A stretch of DNA of 64,000 nucleotides. Origin: an uncultured Pelagibacteraceae bacterium (GTDB lineage Bacteria; Pseudomonadota; Alphaproteobacteria; Pelagibacterales; Pelagibacteraceae). Shown one piece after another: positions 28,213-37,838 of the stretch. The stretch spans positions 1 to 64,000 of the forward strand of contig CACOYX010000004.1 in NCBI GenBank assembly GCA_902631535.1. The letters are read 5' to 3'. The notes beneath the pieces are model-generated. The model saw nothing but the letters and a program-made list of their open reading frames with translations. It was not told where the DNA came from and made no database searches. Positions within the stretch are counted from its first letter, which is position 1. Every line of letters starts with the position of its first letter. Both the position numbers and the translations under genes were made by a program.

Positions 28213-29258
28213 TGTTTTCAATTTTAAGACCTTATATATTTTCGTTAGATCCTGAAGTGGCTCATGATTTAGCTATAAAATCATTGAAAGCAAATATTCT
28301 TCCGAAAAGTTTTTTTAATGTTGAAAGTGAGAAAATGCTTGAGACAAATTTTTTAGGCAAAACGGTTTCAAATCCAATAGGTTTAGCTGCAGGTTTTGAT
28401 AAAAGTGCTGAGGTTTATAATTCTCTTTTTAAATTTGGCTTTGGTTTTATTGAGGTAGGTACCGTCACTCCAAAACAGCAATTAGGAAACCCAAAACCAA
28501 GAATATTTAGACTAGAGAAAGACCAGGCACTTATAAATCGTCTTGGATTTAATAATCACGGGTCAGAAACTGTATCAAAAAGAATATCAAATAATTACCC
28601 TGATGGGTTTCTAGGAATTAACATTGGACCAAATAAAGAAACAAAAAATAAAGAAGATGACTATTATATTTGTCTTACAAGACTTGGGATGTACGCTGGA
28701 TATATAACAATTAATATCTCTTCACCGAACACTGAAGGCTTAAGAGATTTCCATGATCAAGGTGAGATGAAAAAACTTTTAACTGGAATAAATAAAATTA
28801 CAAAAGAAAAAAAGATCAACTGCCCAATAGCTATAAAAATATCACCAGATATAAATGATAATGAAATAAGTAAAATAGTTGAATTAGTGAGTAGCCATAA
28901 AATACAAGGTATAATAGTTTCTAATACAACAGATAGTAATCGTGATAATCTCATTGATATTAAAAAACATGAAGTTGGTGGACTATCAGGACAACCGCTA
29001 AAAGATATTTCAACAAATTTAATTAAAAAATTCTATAAAGAAACCAAGGGTAAGATTAATATAATAGGAGTAGGCGGAGTGGACTCTGGAGAGAGTGCTT
29101 TTGAAAAAATAACAGCCGGTGCTAATGCGGTTCAACTATATACAGGCATGGTTTACAAAGGGCCGGGCATTGTTAAAGAGATTAAAAAAGACTTAATATC
29201 AATTTTAAAAAAAGAAAATATCAAAAATGTCAGTGAAGCAGTTGGAATTAATGCTTGA
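28212..29258 (+). CDS. pyrD: Dihydroorotate dehydrogenase (quinone), class 2
   Basis: 348 aa FMN enzyme of pyrimidine synthesis, oxidising dihydroorotate with quinone as acceptor. The N-terminal amphipathic extension (about 1-40) marks the membrane-associated class 2 form. Other features are NPIGLAAGFDKSAE, the substrate loop INISSPNTEGLRDF with the catalytic Ser, and phosphate-binding IIGVGGVDSGESA. It overlaps lysK by one base. Confidence 0.97.
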   Translation: MFSILRPYIFSLDPEVAHDLAIKSLKANILPKSFFNVESEKMLETNFLGKTVSNPIGLAAGFDKSAEVYNSLFKFGFGFIEVGTVTPKQQLGNPKPRIFRLEKDQALINRLGFNNHGSETVSKRISNNYPDGFLGINIGPNKETKNKEDDYYICLTRLGMYAGYITINISSPNTEGLRDFHDQGEMKKLLTGINKITKEKKINCPIAIKISPDINDNEISKIVELVSSHKIQGIIVSNTTDSNRDNLIDIKKHEVGGLSGQPLKDISTNLIKKFYKETKGKINIIGVGGVDSGESAFEKITAGANAVQLYTGMVYKGPGIVKEIKKDLISILKKENIKNVSEAVGINA

Positions 29259-29299
29259 CCCCAATGTATACAAGAATTATATAACACCAGGAAAAAATT

Positions 29300-29578
29300 A
29301 TGTCTAAAAGATGCGAATTAACAGGAATATCACCTTTAAAAGGTCATAACGTTAGCCACGCTAAAAACAAAACTAAAAGAAGATTTTTACCTAACCTAAA
29401 GAAAGTCACTTTTAGAAGCGATATCTTAAAAAAAGATATTAAATTAAATGTAGCTAATGCCGCTTTAAGAACTGTAGATTTCAAAGGTGGTTTAGATAAG
29501 TTTTTAATATCAGCAAAAAAAGCTAAATTATCAAAAAAAGTTAAAAAAATTAAAGCTTCAATTTCAGCAAAATCATAA
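29300..29578 (+). CDS. rpmB: 50S ribosomal protein L28
   Basis: 92 aa. The family opening SKRCELTGISPLKGHNVSHA and the basic stretch KTKRRFLPNLK identify L28. It lacks the zinc-type CxxC pairs. A GGAAAAAAT sequence precedes the ATG. Seven bases separate it from the downstream transporter gene. Confidence 0.97.
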   Translation: MSKRCELTGISPLKGHNVSHAKNKTKRRFLPNLKKVTFRSDILKKDIKLNVANAALRTVDFKGGLDKFLISAKKAKLSKKVKKIKASISAKS

Positions 29579-29585
29579 TTCAATA

Positions 29586-30161
29586 ATGAATTTATTTTAC
29601 AAGCTCTCTTTATTAATGGGTTTGATTGTAGTTCTCTCAAACTACTTAGTTCAATTCCCGATTCAACATTTTGGATTAAATGAAATCTTAACTTATGGTG
29701 CTTTTAGTTATCCAGTTACTTTTTTAATTACAGATTTAGCAAACCGTGCTTACGGTAAATTGGTAGCAAGAAAAATTGTGTATGTGGGTTTTACTATAGG
29801 AATTCTTTTAACATTATTTGTTTCAACCAACTTTTCAGATGTTATTTCTATAAGAATTGCTATTGGTTCTGGAGTTGCATTTTTTATTGCTCAAAACTTA
29901 GATGTTCAAATCTTTGACTCTTTAAGAAAAAAAATATGGTACGTAGCTCCTCTTACATCATCGATCATAGGATCTATAACTGATACGTTTCTATTTTTTT
30001 CAATTGCTTTTTACGCAACAGGAGTACCTTGGGTGACTTTAGCTTTTGGAGATTTAGCAGTTAAGCTATTTATAGCGTTGGTAATGTTAGTTCCATTTAG
30101 ATTATTAATTAATAAAATAAAAGACTTTTCGGAAAGTTCAGTTTCAGAAATAAAGAACTAG
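29586..30161 (+). CDS. VUT family (YhhQ/DUF165) transporter, likely queuosine precursor uptake
   Basis: 191 aa with about six membrane helices. The conserved family segment [25 protein letters not shown] is at about residues 41-65. Characterised members import queuosine precursors for tRNA modification. No queuosine genes lie nearby, so the substrate here is inferred from family alone. The final CTAG tetranucleotide serves as the stop codon of this gene and of the convergent cobT. Confidence 0.85.
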   Translation: MNLFYKLSLLMGLIVVLSNYLVQFPIQHFGLNEILTYGAFSYPVTFLITDLANRAYGKLVARKIVYVGFTIGILLTLFVSTNFSDVISIRIAIGSGVAFFIAQNLDVQIFDSLRKKIWYVAPLTSSIIGSITDTFLFFSIAFYATGVPWVTLAFGDLAVKLFIALVMLVPFRLLINKIKDFSESSVSEIKN

Positions 30162-31957
30162 TGAATTGTTTTTTTACTCTTTTCTACAAATAAGTCAGTT
30201 AGCTGATTAATCATTACATCACCTAAATCCTGAACATCTGTAATTTTTACAGCTTGATTATAGTATCTTGTAACATCATGACCAATACCAATAGCTAGTA
30301 ATTCAATGTTTGTCTTATTCTCAATCCATTTGACTGTTTTTTTAAGGTTAGACTCTAGATAGTCACTAGTATTCGTTGATAAAGTAGAATCATCCACTGG
30401 AGCTCCATCTGAGATAACCATAAGGATTTTTCTTTCTTCTTTTCTTCTATTCATTTTGTTGTAAGCCCATTTAAGTGCTTCACCGTCAATATTTTCTTTT
30501 AACAAACCTTCTTTAAGCATTAGACCCATATTATTTTTAGCCTGTCTCCAAGGCGTATCAGCTGATTTATAAATAATGTGTCTGAGATCATTTAATCTTC
30601 CTGGTAAAGTTGGTTTATCATTTTTCATCCATTTTTCTCTAGAAGATCCTCCCTTCCAATGTTTTGTGGTAAAGCCGAGTATTTCTACTTTAACTGCACA
30701 TCTTTCTAATGTTCTAGAAAGAATGTCAGCGCAGATAGCTGCTACAGATATAGGTTTGCCTCTCATTGAACCGGAGTTATCAATTAAAATTGTTACTAAT
30801 GTATCTTTAAATTCAATATCCTTTTCTTTTTTAAAGGATAAAGAGTTAAATGGATCCATAATTATCCTTGGCAATTTTGATGTGTCTAATAAACCTTCTT
30901 CGAGGTCAAAATTCCAAGACCTATTTTGTTTGGCTAAAAGTTTTCTCTGTAACTTGTTTGCAAGTTTAGAGATGAAATTTTTGAGTTGTAATAACTGTTG
31001 ATCTAAATTTTTTCTTAGTCTTGTAAGTTCTTCAGTATTCTCCAGTTCCTCTGCTTTAATAATTTCATCAAATTCTTCAGTGTAGGTTTTATAATTTATG
31101 TCACCTAAAGAACTCTTTCCTTTTTTTCTTAAATCTGGTTGAGAACTATCTTCTATTTCAATGTCTTCTTCAGCCTGGTCTGATTCTTTGGCTTCATTTT
31201 CAAGATCAGGCATTCCAGAGTCTATAGACATTTCCTCTTGCTTATCCTCTTTTTCTTTTGCCTGTTTTTCCTTATTATCTGGTTTATTTTGCTTATCATC
31301 ATTATTTTTTTCGTCATCCTTCTTTTCTTCTTCATCTAGATTTTCATCAAGATTCATATCTGCAATAAGCTCAGAAATAAGTGAGTTAAATTTCTCTTGA
31401 TCCAAGGTAAGATCATTTAATTGACCTATCTTATCTTTAAATTTTTCATTTAAATCTTTTTTATACGATTTAAGCTTTTTATCTATTTGACTGTTATTTT
31501 CAAAATCAAGAAATTTTGTTCTTAAATAATTTTCAAAGGATTCAACAATTTTATCCTCACTACTTTTAAGATCTAAACCATTTACCCTTTCTTGATAAAA
31601 AGTCTCAATGTTATTTTTTACTCCTTTAAAATAGCTAGTTCCAATTTTTTCACATCTAATTTTTTCTGAAATTCTATATAATTGCTTAGATATATTTCCA
31701 TTGGGCTCATATTGTTTAAATGTTTTAGGATCAGAAAATCTATGTCGCAAGGATTTTGAATCTGCCATCGCTCTTATCTGATTATAATTTAATTTTTTAT
31801 TAATAGCGCTCAGTTCCGGCAGCCTAATTGAATTTCTTCCAGATTTAGAAATATCATTTCCAAAAGAAACTTCAATTTTTTCTGAGTTAGATAGTGATCT
31901 AACTGTAGAACTAATTGCAGCTTTAAAATCAGCTATTTTTTCTTTTTTAGATTCCAC
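30158..31957 (-). CDS. cobT: CobT-like VWA subunit of cobaltochelatase
   Basis: About 599 aa from the GTG at 31957, one base after the cobS stop; a reading from the ATG at 32002 adds 15 residues and would overlap cobS by 44 bases. Parts: N-terminal helical region, an acidic Glu/Asp/Lys linker (about residues 186-265), and a C-terminal von Willebrand A domain with MIDAS motif DNSGSMRG near residue 391. With CobS and CobN this inserts cobalt in aerobic B12 synthesis. CobN and other cob genes are not visible here, so a different chaperone-like role is possible. Confidence 0.88.
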   Translation of the reverse strand: MESKKEKIADFKAAISSTVRSLSNSEKIEVSFGNDISKSGRNSIRLPELSAINKKLNYNQIRAMADSKSLRHRFSDPKTFKQYEPNGNISKQLYRISEKIRCEKIGTSYFKGVKNNIETFYQERVNGLDLKSSEDKIVESFENYLRTKFLDFENNSQIDKKLKSYKKDLNEKFKDKIGQLNDLTLDQEKFNSLISELIADMNLDENLDEEEKKDDEKNNDDKQNKPDNKEKQAKEKEDKQEEMSIDSGMPDLENEAKESDQAEEDIEIEDSSQPDLRKKGKSSLGDINYKTYTEEFDEIIKAEELENTEELTRLRKNLDQQLLQLKNFISKLANKLQRKLLAKQNRSWNFDLEEGLLDTSKLPRIIMDPFNSLSFKKEKDIEFKDTLVTILIDNSGSMRGKPISVAAICADILSRTLERCAVKVEILGFTTKHWKGGSSREKWMKNDKPTLPGRLNDLRHIIYKSADTPWRQAKNNMGLMLKEGLLKENIDGEALKWAYNKMNRRKEERKILMVISDGAPVDDSTLSTNTSDYLESNLKKTVKWIENKTNIELLAIGIGHDVTRYYNQAVKITDVQDLGDVMINQLTDLFVEKSKKTIH

Positions 31958-31958
31958 T

Positions 31959-32936
31959 TTATAGAGTGATATTGATAGACGACTCTGGCAGATCCTCACC
32001 AAAGCATCTTTGGTAATATTCAGAAATTATTTTTTTTTCTAATTCATCACATTTATTTAAAAATGTGATTCTAAAAGCATAACCCTGATCTTTAAATATA
32101 CTTGTATTTTCAGCCCAATGTAAAACGGTACGCGGACTCATTACGGTAGAGATATCTCCGTTTATAAAACCCTTTCTTGTTAGATCAGCAACCTTGATCA
32201 TATTAGAAAGAAGTTCTTTTCCTTCTTTATTATTAAAATCTTTGTTTTTTGCTAAAACTATTTCTAATTCTTTTTCAAATGGTAGATAATTCAATGTTGA
32301 AACAATATTCCATCTATCCATCTGGCCCTGGTTAATTTGTTGAGTACCATGATACAAACCAGTTGTATCACCTAGCCCGACAGTATTTGTAGTGGCAAAA
32401 ATTCTAAAAAGATCATGTTGTTGTAAAACTTTATTTTTATCTAATAATGTAAAATTTCCTTCACTTTCTAAAACTCTTTGAATAACGAACATTACGTCAG
32501 GCCTTCCAGCATCATATTCATCAAAAACTAATGCCACTGGATTTTGAATTGACCAAGGTAAAATACCTTCTTTGAATTCAGTAATTTGTTTTCCATCTTT
32601 CAAAACAATCGCATCTTTCCCTATTAAATCTATTCTACTTATGTGACTGTCTAAATTAACTCTAACACACGGCCAGTTAAGTCTTGCAGCCACTTGTTCT
32701 ATGTGAGTAGATTTACCTGTACCGTGATATCCTTGTATCAAAACTCTTTTGTTGAAAGAAAAACCAGCTAAAATTGCTAAAGTAGTATCTTTATCAAATT
32801 TATAGTCAGGATCTATCTTTGGAACATATTCATTTTTTTTTGAGAAAGCTCCAACCTTCATATCACTCTCAAAACCAAAAGTTTGTTTTACGGACAATTT
32901 GATATCTGTTTTTTGTAAAAGTTGTTCTGTACTCAT
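31959..32936 (-). CDS. cobS: CobS-like AAA+ ATPase of cobaltochelatase
   Basis: 325 aa MoxR-type AAA+ ATPase. Walker A is GYHGTGKST (residues 69-77), Walker B is ALVFDEYD (Asp139-Glu140), and sensor 1 is in [14 protein letters not shown]. It partners with the VWA protein CobT to form the ATP-hydrolysing part of aerobic cobaltochelatase. It overlaps the upstream J-domain gene by 4 bases, so the three are one operon. Confidence 0.92.
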   Translation of the reverse strand: MSTEQLLQKTDIKLSVKQTFGFESDMKVGAFSKKNEYVPKIDPDYKFDKDTTLAILAGFSFNKRVLIQGYHGTGKSTHIEQVAARLNWPCVRVNLDSHISRIDLIGKDAIVLKDGKQITEFKEGILPWSIQNPVALVFDEYDAGRPDVMFVIQRVLESEGNFTLLDKNKVLQQHDLFRIFATTNTVGLGDTTGLYHGTQQINQGQMDRWNIVSTLNYLPFEKELEIVLAKNKDFNNKEGKELLSNMIKVADLTRKGFINGDISTVMSPRTVLHWAENTSIFKDQGYAFRITFLNKCDELEKKIISEYYQRCFGEDLPESSINITL

Positions 32937-33448
32937 TTTTTTCCTAAAGTTTTTTTAAGTTGGCTATAAGCCAATGTAATTTTCTTTAATTTATCTTCAA
33001 ATTTTTTATTACCTTGGTTTTTATCAGGATGATACTTTTTTACAAGTTCTTTGAATTTTGACTGAATTTGATCCCATTTTACCTCTTCATTTAAATCCAT
33101 TACTTGTAGAGCATCTTTATCTTGCTGTGACACTTTTGTTTTCTTAAAATCTCTAAAGTTTGAGCTTTTAAAGATATTTAATTTATCATCCAATGCATTA
33201 TTCCATAAAATATTAAAGAAATTATCGGACGATCCAAAAGTTTTGGTTGATTTATGCCATGTCAAATCAGACTTAATAAAAAACTCTATTTCTTGGTCAT
33301 TCATATTCTCAAAATAGTTCCAGTTTTTGTTAAAAATTTTTATGTGATTCAAACATAGCAATCTGTACTTTCTACTATTATCTCTTTCCACAGGTGCTTT
33401 GTACGCACCTATTTCATTACAATTTTCCCAATCACAAATTATTTTCAT
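32933..33448 (-). CDS. J-domain (DnaJ-like) protein
   Basis: 171 aa. The J domain is at the C-terminus (about 120-171) with the diagnostic HPD at residues 140-142 ([14 protein letters not shown]), so it should stimulate an Hsp70 ATPase. The N-terminus has Cys5, Cys10, Cys32 and His35 in a spacing that could bind zinc. It leads the cobS-cobT operon (4-base overlap), suggesting an Hsp70 link to that AAA+/VWA machine. It starts 30 bases from the divergent bolA gene. Confidence 0.88.
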   Translation of the reverse strand: MKIICDWENCNEIGAYKAPVERDNSRKYRLLCLNHIKIFNKNWNYFENMNDQEIEFFIKSDLTWHKSTKTFGSSDNFFNILWNNALDDKLNIFKSSNFRDFKKTKVSQQDKDALQVMDLNEEVKWDQIQSKFKELVKKYHPDKNQGNKKFEDKLKKITLAYSQLKKTLGKK

Positions 33449-33478
33449 TGAGTAGTTCTATATAGTAAAATCAAATTA
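33449..33478. promoter_or_regulatory. 30-base divergent promoter region between J-domain gene and bolA
   Basis: Only 30 bases separate the two start codons, so both promoters must overlap here or inside coding sequence. The palindrome CTATATAG (33458-33465) can supply a TATA-like -10 on each strand. If used, both mRNAs would have very short or no 5' leaders. This is inferred from spacing and base content only. Confidence 0.35.
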
Positions 33479-33736
33479 ATGAAAATTTATTTTGATGAAA
33501 TAAAAACAAAACTTTATAATAAAATAGACCTAGAGGAAATAGAGATTGTTGATAATTCACATAAACACAAAGGACATAAGTTTTTTTCTCCAGAAAAATT
33601 TCATCTTAAATTAAAAATTAAATCTTTATATTTAGCTTCTCTCTCAAGAGTAAACGCTCAGAAAATAATTATGAAAATCTTAAGTGATGACCTTAAAACT
33701 AAAATTCATGCCCTAGAAATTAATATTGAGAAATAA
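33479..33736 (+). CDS. BolA family protein
   Basis: 85 aa, the single BolA/KH-like fold. The typical EIVDNSHKHKGHKFFSPEKFH segment is at residues 21-41, with the histidines used for Fe-S binding with glutaredoxins, and LSRVNAQKIIMKIL follows. In alphaproteobacteria BolA proteins act with monothiol glutaredoxin in Fe-S or iron handling. No glutaredoxin is adjacent. Its 3' end overlaps convergent aroB by 17 bases. Confidence 0.9.
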   Translation: MKIYFDEIKTKLYNKIDLEEIEIVDNSHKHKGHKFFSPEKFHLKLKIKSLYLASLSRVNAQKIIMKILSDDLKTKIHALEINIEK

Positions 33737-34826
33737 TTTTGCTTAATTTTTTCAAACTTTTAACAGAAATCTTACTTTTATTTGGCAGGGCTGTTTTTCC
33801 AATATTTTTTAGTAGAATAAAATTAATTTTATCATCATTATTTTTTTTGTCATTTTTAAGATATGGAATCAATTTATCGATTTCTACTTGGCGTGAATAT
33901 TTTTTAATTGTATAGGCTAAATTATTTTGTAAATAAATGTTTAATATTTGTTTTAATACATTTAATGAACAAATTTTTCTTATAACAGATAATCTTGTTG
34001 CTAAAATCATACCCGATAAAACAGCTTCACCGTGAGTTATTTTTTTTGAATAATTATTTTTTACCTCTATTGCATGAGCGAATGTATGACCAAAATTTAA
34101 AACCATTCTCATATTTTTTTCATTTACATCTTTCTCTACAAAGAACATTTTTATTTCACAACTTCTTTTAATTGCATAAATTAATTGTTTGCTTTTTTTT
34201 GCAAGAATTGATTGAGTGTTCTTTTTTAACCAGATAAAGAACTTTTTATCTTTTATAATTGAATGTTTTAAAATTTCTGCGTAACCACAAATCATTTCCT
34301 TTTTCGGTAATGAGTTTATTAAAGAAGTGTCACTTAAAACTAGTTTCGGTTGATAGAAGGATCCTATAAGATTTTTTCCATAACTAGTATTAACTCCTGT
34401 TTTTCCACCTATTGCAGAGTCTACCTGAGCCAGTAAAGTTGATGGTATATTTATAAAGTTTATACCTCTTTTAAATATGCTTGCAACAAAACCAACAACA
34501 TCGCCTGTAATTCCTCCACCGATACTTATAATAAGATCTGTTCGATTAAAATTTTTAGATAATAAAATTTTTAAATAATAATTAATTGTTGTAATAGATT
34601 TGTTTTTCTCGTTAGCCGTGAAAGAAAGAAATAACAGGTTATACCCTTTTAATTTTTTCTTTAAATTTTCTTTAAATTTTTTTGGAATTTTTTTATCTAT
34701 TATCAGTGCTATTTTCTTTGTTTTGGGGCATAAAATTTTAATTTTTTTTGGCAAAGTATTAATTACATTTTCTCCAATTATTACTGAGTAGCCCTCCCTT
34801 TTAAATTTAATTTCCTGATTTTTCAT
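33720..34826 (-). CDS. aroB: 3-Dehydroquinate synthase
   Basis: 368 aa, second step of the shikimate pathway, NAD- and zinc-dependent. Seen are the NAD-binding SIGGGITGDVVGFVAS, the substrate segment PSTLLAQVDSAIGGKTGVN, and zinc ligands in LNFGHTFAHAIE and THGEAVLSG. It overlaps aroK by 20 bases, the standard aroKB arrangement. It is unusually Lys/Asn/Ile-rich toward its C-terminus, in line with the base composition. Confidence 0.96.
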   Translation of the reverse strand: MKNQEIKFKREGYSVIIGENVINTLPKKIKILCPKTKKIALIIDKKIPKKFKENLKKKLKGYNLLFLSFTANEKNKSITTINYYLKILLSKNFNRTDLIISIGGGITGDVVGFVASIFKRGINFINIPSTLLAQVDSAIGGKTGVNTSYGKNLIGSFYQPKLVLSDTSLINSLPKKEMICGYAEILKHSIIKDKKFFIWLKKNTQSILAKKSKQLIYAIKRSCEIKMFFVEKDVNEKNMRMVLNFGHTFAHAIEVKNNYSKKITHGEAVLSGMILATRLSVIRKICSLNVLKQILNIYLQNNLAYTIKKYSRQVEIDKLIPYLKNDKKNNDDKINFILLKNIGKTALPNKSKISVKSLKKLSKIISQY

Positions 34827-35322
34827 ATAAGTATAATATTTTACGAACTATTTCACTTGATTTTAACGAATTACATTTAATCCTATAATCTGCCTCATTA
34901 TAAATTTTTTTTCTCTCTAAATATATTTTTTTAGCTGTTTCAGCTAAATTTTGATTGAATAGTAGAGGTCTTTTTCTGTTTTTCCTTAATCTTGATATTA
35001 ATTGACCAATTGGCACATCCAACCAAAAACTTGTAGATAATTTTTTTGCATTTCGCCTTATCGCATTGTTTAAAAAAGCGCCTCCACCTAAAGATATTAC
35101 AGAATTTACTTTTTTAAGTTCAGATAAAGTAATATCGTTTTCGATCTTCCTAAAATAATTTTCACTTTTATTTTTAAAAATTAAATTTATAGAACAACCT
35201 TCCTTAGACTCGATTACTTTATCAACATCAATAAAATTATAATCAAGCTTTTTTGCAAGGATTTTACCGATAGTAGATTTACCTACCCCCATCATTCCAG
35301 TCAAAGTAAGGTTTTTACCCAA
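34807..35322 (-). CDS. aroK: Shikimate kinase
   Basis: 171 aa, phosphorylates shikimate with ATP. The P-loop GMMGVGKST is at residues 9-17, the shikimate-binding glycine loop LGGGAF near residue 78, and the lid region RLRKNRKRPLLF near 115. Full length. First gene of the aroK-aroB pair on this strand, and divergent from the small membrane ORF at 35395. Confidence 0.95.
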   Translation of the reverse strand: MGKNLTLTGMMGVGKSTIGKILAKKLDYNFIDVDKVIESKEGCSINLIFKNKSENYFRKIENDITLSELKKVNSVISLGGGAFLNNAIRRNAKKLSTSFWLDVPIGQLISRLRKNRKRPLLFNQNLAETAKKIYLERKKIYNEADYRIKCNSLKSSEIVRKILYLYEKSGN

Positions 35323-35394
35323 TTTGGCTTCCTTTTTGATTTTGATTTTTCATAAATATGTCTTATTTATTGAGTTTAAATCAATTCAAAAAGT

Positions 35395-35574
35395 ATGCAA
35401 CTTAAATACAATAGACAGCCAAGTTTGGGAAGTTCGATAATAAAAACTTTATTTAAACTGTTATTACTAATCATTGTGTTTATATTTGCTATTTTTTTGA
35501 TTGAAAAAATTAGTTTTCCAAGTCCTGAAAAAAAATATCAAATAGATGTTACTAATGAAATTAAAAAGCTTTAA
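35395..35574 (+). CDS. Small single-helix membrane protein, unknown
   Basis: A 59-aa ORF. One strong hydrophobic helix (about residues 18-38, LFKLLLLIIVFIFAIFLI) follows a basic N-terminus (MQLKYNRQPS), and a short polar tail ends NEIKKL. This predicts an inner-membrane protein with the tail outside. It overlaps the start of the next, secreted gene by 20 bases in another frame, so translational coupling is likely. Frame length, AT-rich codon use and this overlap support it as real. No function recognised. Confidence 0.6.
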   Translation: MQLKYNRQPSLGSSIIKTLFKLLLLIIVFIFAIFLIEKISFPSPEKKYQIDVTNEIKKL

Positions 35575-37291
35575 TTATTTTATAGGCTTAATTTTAATTA
35601 TTTTTCTTAACACTCCTATTTTAAGTGAAGAAAAAATAGATATTTGGAAAAATAAAAAGGAGACACCAACTGGTGAATTAAAAAAAGAAAATATTGATGT
35701 TAAAGAAAAGTCTAACTTAGACTCATCTCAAACTATAAAGGCTTTAGATAAAATTCAAATACAGGAAGGTTCTGAGATACAAACAGATGATCAGAAAGTT
35801 TACGGAATTTATGAGCCAGCTAATTATAATTTAAATCTCAATATGTGGTCAGCTACTAAGGCTGAGGATCTTAGATCTAGTTTAAAGAGAATAAATAAAA
35901 TTAATCTTTCTAGATCGTCAAACGAAATTTTGGAAAAAATTTTACTATCATTTTCATATCCTCCACAAGGAATGACAGATAAAGAGTTTGTAGATTTAAA
36001 AATTAATTGGTTAATAAAAAATGATCGTGTAGAACTTATAGAAAACTTTTTGAAAAGAAATGATGAATTTGACAGCAAAAGTAAAGCCGTGCAGTATTTG
36101 GTTGATAAAAATATAGCTAGTGGAAATATAAAAGAGGGATGCAAAAAAATAAAATTTATAGACGCAAAGATTAAAGACCCATATTTGGAAAAGTTCAAAA
36201 TTTATTGTCTTGTTTTTAATAAAAAAAAACCAGATGCTCAACTTTTATTAGATCTATTGCGTGAACAAAAACAATCAAGCTCATTTTACGACGATAAAAT
36301 CAACTTTTTGATCGGAGTAACAGATAAAACTAGTAATAAAATTAATGAAGAAAACCTTCTAAACTTTTATTTATCAAGTATTACAATAAATAATTTTAAT
36401 TATGAGCCCACAGAAAAAACAAAACCAGAAATATGGAAGTACCTTAACGCAGCCAATTTAATCAAGTTGGAAGACGCATCAGACAAAAAAAAACTTAAAG
36501 AGTTAGAAATAGCTGCAAATAACAATCAACTGAATAAAAATAAAATTTTTGAAATTTATAGCCAGGTTCCCTTTAATTTGAATACTTTAATAAATGCTAA
36601 GACTAATTACAAAACCCTAAACGAAAGTGATGCTAGAGCTTTAATTTATCAAAAATACTTGTTAGCCGAAGATCCTCTTACAAAATTAGACTATCTCTTT
36701 TTATTAGAAAAATTATTTAAAAAAGCTGATTTAATAAATGTATATTCAAAATATTTAAGTGATAAAATTGAGGAAATAGGTATTGATAATTTGCCGGATG
36801 ATTATAAAGAGGCCGCACTTGTTCGAATTGTTTCAGATGAAGATATAATTTTAGGTAAAGTAAAATATAACGACAAAATTATACATCAGTCAAAAATTTT
36901 AAAATATTATTTAGAGGGAGAGAATAAGAAAAAAATTCAAAAAGATATTGATAGAATATTTAAAAAAATAACTAAAAATAAGAAATATTTTATCTCTGCT
37001 AAAGACCTAGCGTTAGCTGATACTCTCATTAAAGATGGTTATACACTACCATCAAATTTTAAATATGATGAACTCATTAAGAAATTTGATATTCCAAAAA
37101 ATTTATTAGAATTAATTGACAATGACCAAAAGGCTTTTCTTGCTTTGAAAATAGTTGAAATTATAGGGGAAGATGAACCTTATCAACTTGACCCTGAAAC
37201 TATTTATTTTGTTACCAACCTTCTAAATAAAATGAATTTAGTCACCATAAGAAATAAAGTTTTAAATTCAGCTCTACCATTAAGAACTTAA
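35555..37291 (+). CDS. Secreted or periplasmic protein of unknown function
   Basis: 578 aa from the ATG at 35555 (MKLKSFNYF), which gives a clean signal peptide (IGLILIIFLNTPILS) ending near residue 25; an in-frame ATG lies 9 bases upstream. The rest is charged and mostly helical, with no conserved domain I recognise and no membrane segment. It could be a scaffold or repeat-helical protein. Its position between shikimate genes and def-fmt-truA gives no functional clue. Coupled with the preceding 59-aa membrane ORF. Confidence 0.8.
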   Translation: MKLKSFNYFIGLILIIFLNTPILSEEKIDIWKNKKETPTGELKKENIDVKEKSNLDSSQTIKALDKIQIQEGSEIQTDDQKVYGIYEPANYNLNLNMWSATKAEDLRSSLKRINKINLSRSSNEILEKILLSFSYPPQGMTDKEFVDLKINWLIKNDRVELIENFLKRNDEFDSKSKAVQYLVDKNIASGNIKEGCKKIKFIDAKIKDPYLEKFKIYCLVFNKKKPDAQLLLDLLREQKQSSSFYDDKINFLIGVTDKTSNKINEENLLNFYLSSITINNFNYEPTEKTKPEIWKYLNAANLIKLEDASDKKKLKELEIAANNNQLNKNKIFEIYSQVPFNLNTLINAKTNYKTLNESDARALIYQKYLLAEDPLTKLDYLFLLEKLFKKADLINVYSKYLSDKIEEIGIDNLPDDYKEAALVRIVSDEDIILGKVKYNDKIIHQSKILKYYLEGENKKKIQKDIDRIFKKITKNKKYFISAKDLALADTLIKDGYTLPSNFKYDELIKKFDIPKNLLELIDNDQKAFLALKIVEIIGEDEPYQLDPETIYFVTNLLNKMNLVTIRNKVLNSALPLRT

Positions 37292-37308
37292 TTAAAATAT
37301 AATTAATA

Positions 37309-37833
37309 ATGTCCCAAAGAAAAATAGTAATTGAGCCAGATCCTATTTTAAGAAAAAAAAGTGAAATTTTAGAAAAAGTTGACGGTGAGCTTAGAAAACT
37401 ATTAGATGATATGTTGGAGACTATGTATTCAGCTCCTGGAATAGGTTTAGCAGCAGTTCAAGTTGGTATTTTAAAACGATTAATTGTAATTGATATTTCA
37501 AAAGAGAAAGATAAAAAAAATCCACTATTTTTAATAAACCCTGAGATAATATCAAAATCAGAAAATACCTCAACTTATGAGGAAGGTTGTTTGTCATTAC
37601 CAGGCCATTTTGCAGAAATTGAAAGACCAGCAGAATGTCATGTTAAATATATTGATTATGAAGGAAAAAAAAAGGAAATCAAAGCAAGCGGTTTATTATC
37701 TACTTGCATACAACATGAATTGGACCATCTTAATGGAATATTATTTATTGATTATTTGTCTAAATTGAAAAAGGACATGATTATAAAAAAACTAGTTAAA
37801 CAAAAAAAAGAACTTAATAAAATTGTTCTATAA
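37309..37833 (+). CDS. def: Peptide deformylase
   Basis: 174 aa metalloenzyme removing the formyl group from nascent proteins. All three motifs are intact: GIGLAAVQVG (residues 44-53), EGCLSLPG with metal ligand Cys94, and QHELDHLNG with His136, Glu137 and His140. It is followed 5 bases later by fmt, which adds the formyl group to initiator tRNA, the standard def-fmt pair. Confidence 0.97.
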   Translation: MSQRKIVIEPDPILRKKSEILEKVDGELRKLLDDMLETMYSAPGIGLAAVQVGILKRLIVIDISKEKDKKNPLFLINPEIISKSENTSTYEEGCLSLPGHFAEIERPAECHVKYIDYEGKKKEIKASGLLSTCIQHELDHLNGILFIDYLSKLKKDMIIKKLVKQKKELNKIVL

Positions 37834-37838
37834 ATTTA

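Noticed and set aside
31161-31400. Serine-rich plus-strand frame
   Set aside because: It is the mirror of the acidic Glu/Asp/Lys linker of CobT; the composition follows from the codons opposite.
37577-37768. 63-aa plus-strand frame inside def
   Set aside because: It lies wholly within peptide deformylase in another frame, whose motifs are all intact.
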